Positions 7,842-15,424 of a DNA stretch of 27,403 nt are shown here, piece by piece. The number at the start of each line of letters is the position of its first letter. The stretch's first letter is position 1. Under the pieces are notes generated by a model. That model searched no databases and was not told the DNA's origin. It worked only from the letters and a program-made list of their open reading frames with translations. This DNA is from Dethiobacter sp. (GTDB lineage: Bacteria; Bacillota_D; Dethiobacteria; Dethiobacterales; Dethiobacteraceae), in NCBI GenBank assembly GCA_018333395.1, contig JAGXSQ010000158.1:1-27403 (forward strand), given 5' to 3'. The translations under genes and the position numbers were made by a program.

Positions 7842-8120
7842 TCACTCCATAATATCTTTCCCGTTCCTCAGCGCCTTTTGCAGGTCGGTCACCCCTCTTT
7901 TGGCAAAAATGATGGGCAATCGGCGGCGCTTGGCCTGCCCTTTGACACTGTCCATCAGCGCGTGGTTGACATAGTCGTGAACGACAAGAATCATATCGAC
8001 ATGACGCGGAACGTCCTTGTTTCTTTCCTTGCGTCCCGACCAATGGATAATTTCACTGGCGCGATGAAATTGAAAATCATTCTCATAACATAGTATACAT
8101 TCTCCCCCCTCCGCTGTCAA
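7842..8120 (-). CDS. DUF2325-like protein, N-terminus uncertain
   Basis: The frame contains SEIIHWSGRKER and VDMILVVHDYVNHALMDSVK, then AKRRRLPIIFAKRG. This matches DUF2325, small Rossmann-like proteins with 'D.iiv..d.v.H.....K..A....p.i...rrg'. The usual start of the family (a 'VvGgd.lg.i' strand and Gly-rich turn) is not visible. The only in-frame start before the homology is TTG at 8120, preceded by GGGAGG at a suitable distance, and it gives 92 residues, close to the normal length. The same TTG is part of a consensus promoter, so the N-terminus may be lost or rebuilt. Function unknown; it heads the HD-GYP/ATPase gene run. Confidence 0.55.
   Translation of the reverse strand: MTAEGGECILCYENDFQFHRASEIIHWSGRKERNKDVPRHVDMILVVHDYVNHALMDSVKGQAKRRRLPIIFAKRGVTDLQKALRNGKDIME
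8092..8120 (-). promoter_or_regulatory. Consensus sigma-A-type promoter
   Basis: On the minus strand TTGACA (8120-8115) is followed by a 17-base spacer and TATACT (8097-8092), an exact -35 and a 5-of-6 -10 at ideal spacing. Transcription would start near 8085 and run into the HD-GYP/ATPase/GGDEF genes. It overlaps the 5' end of the DUF2325-like frame, so either that frame is truncated or the match is fortuitous. Confidence 0.6.
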
Positions 8121-8175
8121 GAGGCTTTCCCTCCCGTCCTTAACAGCCCTGCTGGAAGGCTTTCGCCCAGGGGCT

Positions 8176-8486
8176 TTACCCTCCGGAACCGGCGCTGTTT
8201 ATCTTTACCCTATCTATTTCGATTCTGTCATGAGTACTTTTTTTCTGCAGCAGGCTATGAACAAACGTTTGCAAACGGATTTCATCATTCTCGTTCTTCT
8301 TCCCGTCTATCCCGATATTCAGCCAGGCGCCATTTTCCTTGAACCGCTCAGAAAAAATGTTCGTCAGCAAGGCCGGATGGTTCTCTGTTTAGTGGGGCTC
8401 CCCGGGCCGGGGCGATAACCTTCGACCACGCGCACCTGCGTTCTGGGGGTCCCATCCGCATTCGCTCTTTTGTCTATTTTAATCAT
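8176..8486 (-). pseudogene. Frameshifted N-terminal fragment of IS1634-like transposase
   Basis: From ATG 8486 the minus strand encodes 40 residues including TQVRVVEGYRPGPGSPTKQR and then TIRP, before TGA at 8366-8364. 'VEGYR.....QRTI' is the usual N-terminal hairpin of IS1634/IS4-related transposases. The reading seems to continue in a neighbouring frame from about 8370 (ENGAWLNIGIDGKKNENDE) to TAA at 8176. That part fits the second N-terminal segment only loosely. The DDE core is absent, so this is a decayed fragment with at least one frameshift. It sits just upstream of the promoter for the c-di-GMP/metal gene run. Confidence 0.55.
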
Positions 8487-8623
8487 AGCACACCACTATT
8501 TTAGGTATTTGCAGAACTTGACACAGGATTTTTATTTATCATAGCGAACGGGTGTCAGTTAGGCACTAATCATAGCTCTGGCAACAGCGTGCCGTTCCGG
8601 TTCTGACGAGGAGGATTACGCCT

Positions 8624-9994
8624 ATGGAGCGACCGACTAAAATATCCCAGGATCTTGAGGCTTCTTATCAAACTGCGTTAGAGACAATAAGCGAACTTCG
8701 TCAAGAACTGGAATCCGTCAGGGCGGTAGCGGATTCCTTGCGCAGATCCGAGGAAAAGTACCGCGTCATGTTTGAGCATGCAGGTACAGCGATGCTGGTG
8801 ATTGAAGAAGACGGCACTATATCCATGGCCAACCGGGAAATGGAAAGACTTTCTGGCTACAATGCAGGAGAAATTTTGCACCAACGCTGGGGTAACTTTG
8901 TTTCTCCTGAAGATTTGCGGCGAATGATGAAGTATCGTATAAGAAGAACAGATGAACAAAGCTGGCGGGACCCCTATGAATTTGCTCTGATACGCAGAGA
9001 CGGTGTGATCAGGAATATTATCTACATTATCGGCGTGATTCCCGGTACAAACCAGGTTGTGGGTTCCATGACTGATATTACCGAGCAAAAACAAACGGAA
9101 AGGTCCTTGCTCGAAGCTTTGGACAAATTTCACACCCTAATTGAAACCATCGAAGACGGTTTCTTTGAAGTGGACATCAAAGGCAATTTTAAAACGGTCA
9201 ATGAAGCCTTATGCAAAGCACTGGGTTACAAAAAAGAAGAGCTGCTGGGAAACAACTTTAAGCTTATTGCAAACAGCGAAAATTTAAAGAAAGTTTACAA
9301 GGCGTTTAACAAGGTACATAAGTCCGGCCGGCATGAGCCAGGCTTTGTTTGGGAATACCTACGGAAGGACGGAAGCGCAGGAGTGGCGGAGGGGTCTGTC
9401 TCCCTGTTTAGGAATGGCAGCGGCGAAGTCACGGGCTTTTGCGGCATAGCCCGTGATGTAACTGAACGCGTTAAAATAGAGGAAAAACTGAAGTACCTAA
9501 GCATGCATGATTCTCTGACAGGTCTCTATAACCGGGCCTACTTTGAAGAAGAAATAGAAAGGATTAGCGGCAGTCGCTTTCTGCCCGTATGTATTATCAC
9601 TATGGACATAAACGATTTAAAAGTTGTTAACGATACCAAGGGCCACAAAAAAGGCGATGAACTAATTATCGCCACCGCCGATATTATCAAAAAATCCTTT
9701 CGCCCGTCCGATGTCGTCGCTCGTTTGGGGGGGGATGAGTTTGCCGTCGTACTGCCCAACACCGATGACAAAACCGCGAACAGCGCCGTAAAAAGAGTCC
9801 GGGAGGCGCTGCAGGAATATAACCAAGGCGAGCGAGAAGTGTCTGTTAGCTTCGCCATAGGCTGGGCAACGAGAAAAACTGAGCAAGAATCTCTCATGGA
9901 AACTTATCAGAGAGCAGATACCGCCATGTATCGCGATAAAAAAAGGCTAAAGAGAAAGCTACGGCAATTACAGGTAAATCCGAAAAACTACTAA
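8624..9994 (+). CDS. PAS-PAS-GGDEF diguanylate cyclase
   Basis: This soluble 456-residue protein has an N-terminal coiled coil (about 8-42), a PAS domain (about 43-155, ending in VVGSMTDITEQK), a second PAS/PAC domain (about 165-285, ending in GIARDVTERVK) and a GGDEF domain (about 290-450). The active site GGDEF is at 369-373 and RPSD at 360-363 is an intact I-site, so it should be an active, product-inhibited diguanylate cyclase. The PAS ligands cannot be told. GAGGAGGA upstream sets the ATG start. It is alone on the plus strand, divergent from the HD-GYP run and convergent with rpe. A TTGACA at 8518-8523 is a possible -35, but no good -10 follows. Confidence 0.92.
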   Translation: MERPTKISQDLEASYQTALETISELRQELESVRAVADSLRRSEEKYRVMFEHAGTAMLVIEEDGTISMANREMERLSGYNAGEILHQRWGNFVSPEDLRRMMKYRIRRTDEQSWRDPYEFALIRRDGVIRNIIYIIGVIPGTNQVVGSMTDITEQKQTERSLLEALDKFHTLIETIEDGFFEVDIKGNFKTVNEALCKALGYKKEELLGNNFKLIANSENLKKVYKAFNKVHKSGRHEPGFVWEYLRKDGSAGVAEGSVSLFRNGSGEVTGFCGIARDVTERVKIEEKLKYLSMHDSLTGLYNRAYFEEEIERISGSRFLPVCIITMDINDLKVVNDTKGHKKGDELIIATADIIKKSFRPSDVVARLGGDEFAVVLPNTDDKTANSAVKRVREALQEYNQGEREVSVSFAIGWATRKTEQESLMETYQRADTAMYRDKKRLKRKLRQLQVNPKNY

Positions 9995-10035
9995 TCTAAG
10001 ACACCCATCCTTGATAAACGGCAAGGTGTGGCCTC

Positions 10036-10689
10036 TCAAACCAACCTTTTTTCAGTCTGTAGCATTTTAATAGCCAAAGCAGCATCCGCCGCGCCGAAAA
10101 CGGCTGTACCGGCCACCAGGATTGTAGCGCCGGCAGTCAGAACCGAGCCGGCGTTTTCCGTGTTAAGGCCCCCGTCCACGGCGATTTCCACAGGACGCCC
10201 CGCCACCATCTCTTTTAGTTTCTTGATTTTCGGCAGAATGGCAGGGATAAATTCCTGACCGCCAAACCCCGGGTTAACGCTCATCACCAGCACTAGGTCA
10301 AGTTCATCAAGTACATACTCCAGAACCGAGAGCGGAGTAGCCGGGTTGAGAGCGACACCGGCCTTGATGCCCAGCGAGCGAATCTTTTGCAACCCACGAT
10401 GCAGGTGAGTACATGCTTCAGCGGAAACAGTCAGCAAGTCGGCGCCGGCAGCGCTAAATTCTTCCAGATAGCGTTCCGGTTGCTCTATCATCAGGTGGAC
10501 ATCAAAAAACAGCTTACTTTTACCCCGTAGCGCCGCGACAACCTGCGGCCCAAAGGTCAGGTTGGGGACAAAATGGCCGTCCATAACATCAAAGTGAAGC
10601 CACTTGGCACCTGCCGCCTCTATTCTTCGTACTTCATCAGCCAGACAGGAGAAATCGGCAGCTAAGATTGATGGCGCAATCCTGATCAA
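10036..10689 (-). CDS. rpe: Ribulose-phosphate 3-epimerase
   Basis: The enzyme interconverts ribulose 5-phosphate and xylulose 5-phosphate in the pentose phosphate pathway. The 217-residue TIM barrel shows LIRIAPSILAADF at the start, LHFDVMDGHFVPNLTFGP, FDVHLMIEQPERY, MSVNPGFGGQEF and AVDGGLNTENAG with its phosphate-binding end. The metal ligands (His and Asp of FDVHL, DVMDGHF and VDGG) are all present. I chose TTG at 10689, since AAGGAGG lies 10 bases upstream and the protein then begins where the family does. A longer frame to 10716 would overlap rsgA. It is the last gene of the housekeeping run, one base after the rsgA stop. Confidence 0.95.
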   Translation of the reverse strand: MIRIAPSILAADFSCLADEVRRIEAAGAKWLHFDVMDGHFVPNLTFGPQVVAALRGKSKLFFDVHLMIEQPERYLEEFSAAGADLLTVSAEACTHLHRGLQKIRSLGIKAGVALNPATPLSVLEYVLDELDLVLVMSVNPGFGGQEFIPAILPKIKKLKEMVAGRPVEIAVDGGLNTENAGSVLTAGATILVAGTAVFGAADAALAIKMLQTEKRLV

Positions 10690-10690
10690 T

Positions 10691-11578
10691 TCAGCGTAGC
10701 CTCCTTCGTATCGCAATCTCTTTCAGGAAAACGAGGTAATGTTCATAGCGAGTCGCCGGCAAATTCCTGTCCCGCACAGCATCCTTGACGGCACATTCCG
10801 GTTCATCGCGATGCCCGCAGCCCCTGAAACGACAAAGGCCGGAAAAAAGGGCAAATTCGGGGAAACATGCCGGCAGGGTGTCCCAAGACACTTCTTCCAG
10901 ATCAAGCTGGCTAAAACCCGGAGTGTCAGCGACCAGGCCCCCACAGTCCAGCGGCAACAACTCCACTTGCCTCGTGGTATGGCGCCCCCGGCGCAACTTG
11001 CCGGAAAGCTCGCCGACGCGCAGAGTTGCTCCCGGCAGCAGGCGATTGAGCAGCGACGATTTGCCCGCTCCGGACGAGCCGGCCAAAACGGACATGCGTC
11101 CACTCAGAAGTTGCTTCAGTTGCAGAAGGCCCCGCCCGTCAAGGGCACTGGTAAAGACGAGCGGGTAGCCGGCAGCAGCGTAGACATCCTTTAGCAGCAC
11201 CTGTATCTCCTTACTGCCAGGCAGATCATTCTTGTTTAAGCAAATTATCGGCTGCAGACATTCTCTTTCCGCCGTCACCAGCAGTCTGTCAAGAAGCTGC
11301 AGCGAGAGGGGGGGGGCTTGAGGCGAGCAGACAACGACAACCTGTTCAGCATTGGCGACTGGCGGACGTTTTAGCAGGCTGCGGCGAGGCTCCACGCTCT
11401 CCAGCACCCCTTGCGTACCGTCAAGCGGGGTAAACCCGACTCGGTCCCCGACAAAAAGGCCCGTCCCCGCCTGCTTCAGGCGCCCACGCGCACGGCAGCG
11501 GAAAACGGTACCTTCGCTAGACAGTACATCATAAAATCCGCCGACCGACCGCAAAACCGTTCCCTGCAGATAAACCAC
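10691..11578 (-). CDS. rsgA: Ribosome small subunit-dependent GTPase A
   Basis: RsgA (YloQ/YjeQ) is a circularly permuted GTPase that assists late 30S subunit maturation. The 295-residue protein has an N-terminal OB fold (about 1-65), G4 NKNDL first, then G1 GSSGAGKSSLLNRLLPG and G3 DTPGF. The C-terminal zinc site is CRFRGCGHRDEPEC, the expected C-x-C-x-H-x-C arrangement. The GTG at 11578 fits the family's N-terminus (GTVLRSVGGFYDV), but the ribosome binding site there is weak; the nearby GAGGTG overlaps the start. It follows the PASTA kinase gene by 33 bases, the usual order in Bacillota. Confidence 0.95.
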   Translation of the reverse strand: MVYLQGTVLRSVGGFYDVLSSEGTVFRCRARGRLKQAGTGLFVGDRVGFTPLDGTQGVLESVEPRRSLLKRPPVANAEQVVVVCSPQAPPLSLQLLDRLLVTAERECLQPIICLNKNDLPGSKEIQVLLKDVYAAAGYPLVFTSALDGRGLLQLKQLLSGRMSVLAGSSGAGKSSLLNRLLPGATLRVGELSGKLRRGRHTTRQVELLPLDCGGLVADTPGFSQLDLEEVSWDTLPACFPEFALFSGLCRFRGCGHRDEPECAVKDAVRDRNLPATRYEHYLVFLKEIAIRRRLR

Positions 11579-11611
11579 CTCATAAATCTATTGCCAAGAC
11601 GCAAATTAATC

Positions 11612-13429
11612 TTATGGAAATAGCTTTTTCTCCACCTGATCCCGCCAACGCACCTCTACTTCGCCGCTGCCCCACCCGCTGGTTAAAATGACTCCGCCTC
11701 TGTTCACATGCTCTTCCGTTCGCAACCCGAGGGTGTCTCTGATCGTCAGAAATACTTTTTCCCCCACCGGAATCCGGGATGCATCAAGGCGAATTTCGTG
11801 TTTTAACAGGGCTGCTTGCCCGTTCCCTTTGCTAACAACCAAATCCACCGGGTCCCCGGCCTGAACCAATACACCGGCATCAGGAAACTGGTCCATGACC
11901 ACGCCCGCGGGAACCTGTTCGCTTTGTCGCTCCTTCACAAGCCGCGATTTCAGGCCAAAAAGCTCCAGCCAGCTCTTGGCGTCTTCCAGCGTCAATCCTT
12001 CCAGATCCCTTATGATGAACGGACGCCCACCTTTGCTGACCATCAACGTCACCTGCGACCCCTTAGATAGCTGAAATCCTTTGCCAGGGTCCTGCCGGAC
12101 TACTGTTCCCGGTGCTTGGTCGCTGAACTCTTGCCCAGCTTTCACCGTAAAGCCTTGGCCCTGCAAAATCAAGGTCGCTTCCCGCTCGGTCTTGCCGATG
12201 ACGTCTTCAAGCGTGACAAGGACTGGTCCGGTGCTAAGGATCAACACAACCTGTCTGTTCTTTTTGACCATACGACCGGGAGAGGGGGTTTGACGGAGCA
12301 CATGCCCGACAGGGACTTTATCGTCGGGCATTTGGTCGGCTATCTGAAACCCGAGCCCCACTTCTTCCAGCACCTTGGCCGCCTGAGAAGCACTTAACCC
12401 TTCCACTGCAGGCACCTGCACCTCGGGAACAAAAAAGAAAGCACGCAGTTGGGTCACTCCAACGACAAGACCGCCTGCCAAAAGCAGCAAAAAGACGGAC
12501 AGCACGAGGCGCGCACGGGCAGCTTTGCCCCTAGAGCTGACGGGAGAAACCTTCTTTTGTCCCTCCTGTAGCCCCTTCTCCGGTTCACGCCCGAGCGGCC
12601 TTGGTACCCCGCCGGCAAGCCAGCGTGATAGCTCATCGGACATCTCCTGAGCCGACTGGAAGCGCCGGGCAGGGTCTTTTTCTACCGCCTTGCGGATAAC
12701 TTGGGTAATAACCGTGGGGATTTCCGTATTAAACGCCCGCGGATCAGGGAAAGGCTCTTGCAGATGTTTCATCGCCACAGACACCGGGGAATCAGCCGCG
12801 TACGGCACGCGGCCTGTCAGCATCTCGTAAAGAACAATACCGAGAGAGTAAATATCCGCTTTTTCTCCGGTTTGGCCGCCTCTGGCCTGTTCTGGAGAAA
12901 AATAGTGGACCGAGCCGAGAATAGCACCGTTGTTATAGGTCAGGGTCGAAGAAGTCACCGCTTGGGCGATACCAAAATCGGTCACCTTTACCCGGCCGTC
13001 ACTGTTTAGCAGAATATTATGAGGTTTGATGTCACGATGGATAATGCCGTGACGGTGAGCATGGTCTAAAGCCTGGGCTATCTGGCAAGCATAGTTGATC
13101 GCCAGACGGAGCGGCAGAGGCCCCCTCTCCTCGATCAAAGCCTTCAGTGACTGACCTTTAACGTACTCCATAACAATAAAGTACGTCTCATCCTCATAGC
13201 CTACATCATAGATGCTGACCACATTGGGGTGGGAGAGGCTGGCAGCGGCCTGGGCTTCCCGCCGAAAGCGGCGCACGAAATCTTGGTCACTAACGTACTC
13301 AGGGCGGAGCACTTTTATGGTCACATTTCGGTTCAGGAGGCTGTCTTGCCCCCGGAAGACAAAAGCCGTGCCGCCATCCCCGATTTTTTCCACCACCTGG
13401 TACCGATTCCCCAAAATCTTCCCAATCAT
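11612..13429 (-). CDS. prkC: PASTA-domain Ser/Thr protein kinase (PrkC/Stk type)
   Basis: The 605-residue membrane kinase has an N-terminal catalytic domain (about 8-270) with IGDGGTAFVFRG, the catalytic loop HRDIKPHNIL and DFGIA, all intact. A single membrane helix (LVLSVFLLLLAGGLVVGV, about 308-325) is followed by three extracellular PASTA repeats (about 336-535), which bind peptidoglycan fragments in this family. A further C-terminal beta-rich tail of about 65 residues follows. Such kinases link cell-wall state to growth, division and spore germination. AGGTG precedes the ATG start. It lies 31 bases after its cognate PP2C phosphatase gene. Confidence 0.95.
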   Translation of the reverse strand: MIGKILGNRYQVVEKIGDGGTAFVFRGQDSLLNRNVTIKVLRPEYVSDQDFVRRFRREAQAAASLSHPNVVSIYDVGYEDETYFIVMEYVKGQSLKALIEERGPLPLRLAINYACQIAQALDHAHRHGIIHRDIKPHNILLNSDGRVKVTDFGIAQAVTSSTLTYNNGAILGSVHYFSPEQARGGQTGEKADIYSLGIVLYEMLTGRVPYAADSPVSVAMKHLQEPFPDPRAFNTEIPTVITQVIRKAVEKDPARRFQSAQEMSDELSRWLAGGVPRPLGREPEKGLQEGQKKVSPVSSRGKAARARLVLSVFLLLLAGGLVVGVTQLRAFFFVPEVQVPAVEGLSASQAAKVLEEVGLGFQIADQMPDDKVPVGHVLRQTPSPGRMVKKNRQVVLILSTGPVLVTLEDVIGKTEREATLILQGQGFTVKAGQEFSDQAPGTVVRQDPGKGFQLSKGSQVTLMVSKGGRPFIIRDLEGLTLEDAKSWLELFGLKSRLVKERQSEQVPAGVVMDQFPDAGVLVQAGDPVDLVVSKGNGQAALLKHEIRLDASRIPVGEKVFLTIRDTLGLRTEEHVNRGGVILTSGWGSGEVEVRWRDQVEKKLFP

Positions 13430-13460
13430 GGTTTCACCTCAAGTTTTTCTCCTGCAAAGC

Positions 13461-14201
13461 CTATAAGCAGACTAGGACGGCAGTAATGTTGTCAGTCCCT
13501 CCTCGCTCGTTGGCCCGGCCAATTAACCGTTCCAGAGCAATCTGAGGGTCGGACTCGGCCCTGACTGTGGCGCTAATCTCCGCGTCATCCACCAACCCGT
13601 AAAGCCCATCGCTGCAAAGCAACACCATGTCACCCATTCTGAAGCTCTGCGGCAGGATATCAAAGGCCGCCTTCTCGTCGGTCCCGAGGGCCCTAGTCAG
13701 GACGTGCCGCTGCGGATGAGCTTCTGTTTCGGCACCGCAGAGCTGGCCGCTACGTATCATCTGCGTTACCAAGGTATGGTCTTCCGTCAGTTGATAGAGA
13801 CCATTGCCGTTGACCAAGTAAGCGCGGCTGTCGCCGATATGGCCTAGGCACCATAGCCCATTAGCACCAAGGAGCATGGTCAATGTCGTTCCCATCCCGG
13901 CCCGCATTTCATTAAGGAGTGCCTCATCCACCACTTTCAGGTTCACAAAGGCCAACATCTCCTCGACAAAAACTGTCAGATAGCGCAACGCAGCGGGCTT
14001 GGCCAGCAGCTCGCCGCCGTGCTCCAGCAGATAGGCGCGCAGCAGCTGCAGCGCCAGCGTGCTGGCCACCTCTCCGGCGGCATGACCACCCATGCCGTCC
14101 GCCACAGCAAACAGGCTGAAAGGCCCCTCACGAAACAAAAGATAGCCGTCCTCATTTTTCTCTCTGACTCTTCCCCGGTCGCTCATCCCCGCTACTCTCA
14201 T
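13461..14201 (-). CDS. stp: PP2C-type Ser/Thr phosphatase (Stp/PrpC)
   Basis: The 246-residue protein is a single PPM/PP2C domain. Key motifs are SDRGRVREKNEDGY (metal-binding Asp/Glu at the N-terminus), VADGMGGHAAGEVAS, GHIGDSRAYL, LCSDGLYGLV and GGTDNITAVLV. All acidic metal ligands appear present. It should dephosphorylate targets of the PASTA kinase encoded directly downstream and the kinase itself. The ATG start at 14201 follows GAGGTGGGC. It is 48 bases after the rlmN stop. Confidence 0.95.
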   Translation of the reverse strand: MRVAGMSDRGRVREKNEDGYLLFREGPFSLFAVADGMGGHAAGEVASTLALQLLRAYLLEHGGELLAKPAALRYLTVFVEEMLAFVNLKVVDEALLNEMRAGMGTTLTMLLGANGLWCLGHIGDSRAYLVNGNGLYQLTEDHTLVTQMIRSGQLCGAETEAHPQRHVLTRALGTDEKAAFDILPQSFRMGDMVLLCSDGLYGLVDDAEISATVRAESDPQIALERLIGRANERGGTDNITAVLVCL

Positions 14202-14226
14202 CAGCCCACCTCTTTAGTTTCTCTCT

Positions 14227-14247
14227 CCCGAAACAACATCTTTCGGG
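14227..14247. repeat. Short inverted repeat between rlmN and stp
   Basis: CCCGAAA (14227-14233) and TTTCGGG (14241-14247) form a perfect 7-bp stem with a 7-base loop in the rlmN/stp gap. No T-run follows on either strand, so it is at most a weak attenuator or an mRNA-processing hairpin. Confidence 0.4.
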
Positions 14248-14249
14248 CG

Positions 14250-15287
14250 TTACGCAAGGAAACTATTGCGCAACTGACCGCAGGCCGCAGCAATTTCAGC
14301 ACCGAGCCTGCGCCTAACTGTAGCACTTATTCTCTCTCTGGTTAAAATCTCGGCGAAGCGGTGCACTGCCGCTTCGCCGCTTGGCAAAAACGACAGTCCC
14401 TCCACCGGATTGAACGCAATCAGGTTGACATGGCAAAGCCGGCCGCGCAACAGTCTGGCCAGCTTCTTGGCGTGCTCCTCGCCGTCGTTAATATCTTTGA
14501 GCAAAAGATATTCAAAAGTAACCCTCCGCCCCGTCTTTTCAGCGTACTCATCACAAGCGGACAGCAAAACAGCCAGCGGGTATCTCTTGTTGATTGGCAT
14601 AAGCCTGTCGCGCAAGGCGTCTTCTGCAGCGTGCAATGAAACGGCCAGCGTCAGCGACAGGCCTTGTTCCGCGAGATTACGGATGCGGGGGGCCAGCCCC
14701 GCCGTGGACAAGGTAACCTGGCGCAGACTCATGCCAAGACGTTCCGGGTCACGGACGGCCTGCAGAAAAGTGATGACGCCATCCCAGTTATCCAAAGGCT
14801 CGCCCGTGCCCATCAGAACCATGCCTTTCAGGCTGGCACCACTTTTCTGCAGCTTGTTTTTCACCTGTAGCACCTGAGCCATCATCTCGGCCGACGAGAG
14901 GTTCCGGACAAAGCCTGGGACCCCAGAAGCGCAAAAATAACAGCCCAGTCGGCAACCTACCTGCGTAGAGACACAGACGCTAAAGCCCCGCTCGTATGGC
15001 AGGATAACTGTCTCCACGCCATGGCCGTCAGGCAGCGCCAAGAGCAGCTTCACCGTCCCGTCGCGGGCAACCCGTTCCTCAACTACCGCTAAAAATCCAT
15101 TTTCAGCAACCGTTGCCAGGTTCTCCCGCAGCCCCCGGGGCAGGTTGGTCAGTTGCGCAAAATCGTCCGCCCCCTTCTTGTACAGCCAGTCCAGAATCTG
15201 GGCAGACCTATAAGGCGGTTCGCCAAGACCGCCCAAGAAGTCACGCAGTTCTGATGGCGACAAGCCGAGGATATTAACCTTTCGCAT
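14250..15287 (-). CDS. rlmN: 23S rRNA (A2503-C2)/tRNA (A37-C2) methyltransferase RlmN
   Basis: RlmN is a radical-SAM enzyme that methylates C2 of A2503 in 23S rRNA and A37 in some tRNAs. The 345-residue protein carries the CxxxCxxC cluster motif (GCRLGCYFCASG), the GTGEPLDNW loop and the second catalytic Cys near the C-terminus (AAACGQL). I chose ATG 15287 (MRKVNILGLSPSELRDF) because it matches the family start and has AAGGACG upstream; the longer frame to 15347 runs through a probable promoter. It lies between rsmB and the phosphatase gene, as usual in Clostridia. Confidence 0.95.
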   Translation of the reverse strand: MRKVNILGLSPSELRDFLGGLGEPPYRSAQILDWLYKKGADDFAQLTNLPRGLRENLATVAENGFLAVVEERVARDGTVKLLLALPDGHGVETVILPYERGFSVCVSTQVGCRLGCYFCASGVPGFVRNLSSAEMMAQVLQVKNKLQKSGASLKGMVLMGTGEPLDNWDGVITFLQAVRDPERLGMSLRQVTLSTAGLAPRIRNLAEQGLSLTLAVSLHAAEDALRDRLMPINKRYPLAVLLSACDEYAEKTGRRVTFEYLLLKDINDGEEHAKKLARLLRGRLCHVNLIAFNPVEGLSFLPSGEAAVHRFAEILTRERISATVRRRLGAEIAAACGQLRNSFLA

Positions 15288-15325
15288 CGCAGACACGTCC
15301 TTGTGCAGACTCGCAACCTTCACCA

Positions 15326-15354
15326 AGTATACCAAAACGACCGTCAAAAAGCAA
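15326..15354 (-). promoter_or_regulatory. Probable promoter for rlmN
   Basis: Minus-strand TTGCTT (15354-15349), a 17-base spacer and TATACT (15331-15326) stand about 40 bases before the rlmN start, in the only sizeable gap (137 bases) of this part of the operon. The -10 is good and the -35 is half-matched. Confidence 0.4.
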
Positions 15355-15424
15355 CGCAGCGAGCTTGCTCACAGCCGTTAAAAAATAAAGGTTCTCAGGG
15401 GAATGGTCGATCAACGCCGCTGGC

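Noticed and set aside
8143..8174. Bulged hairpin (AGCCC..CTGG / CCAG..GGGCT) as terminator
   Set aside because: Stem is interrupted and no T-run follows on either strand; kept only as a possible fold.
8490..8623. c-di-GMP riboswitch before the PAS-GGDEF gene
   Set aside because: I looked for the conserved GEMM core and its two stems and did not see them.
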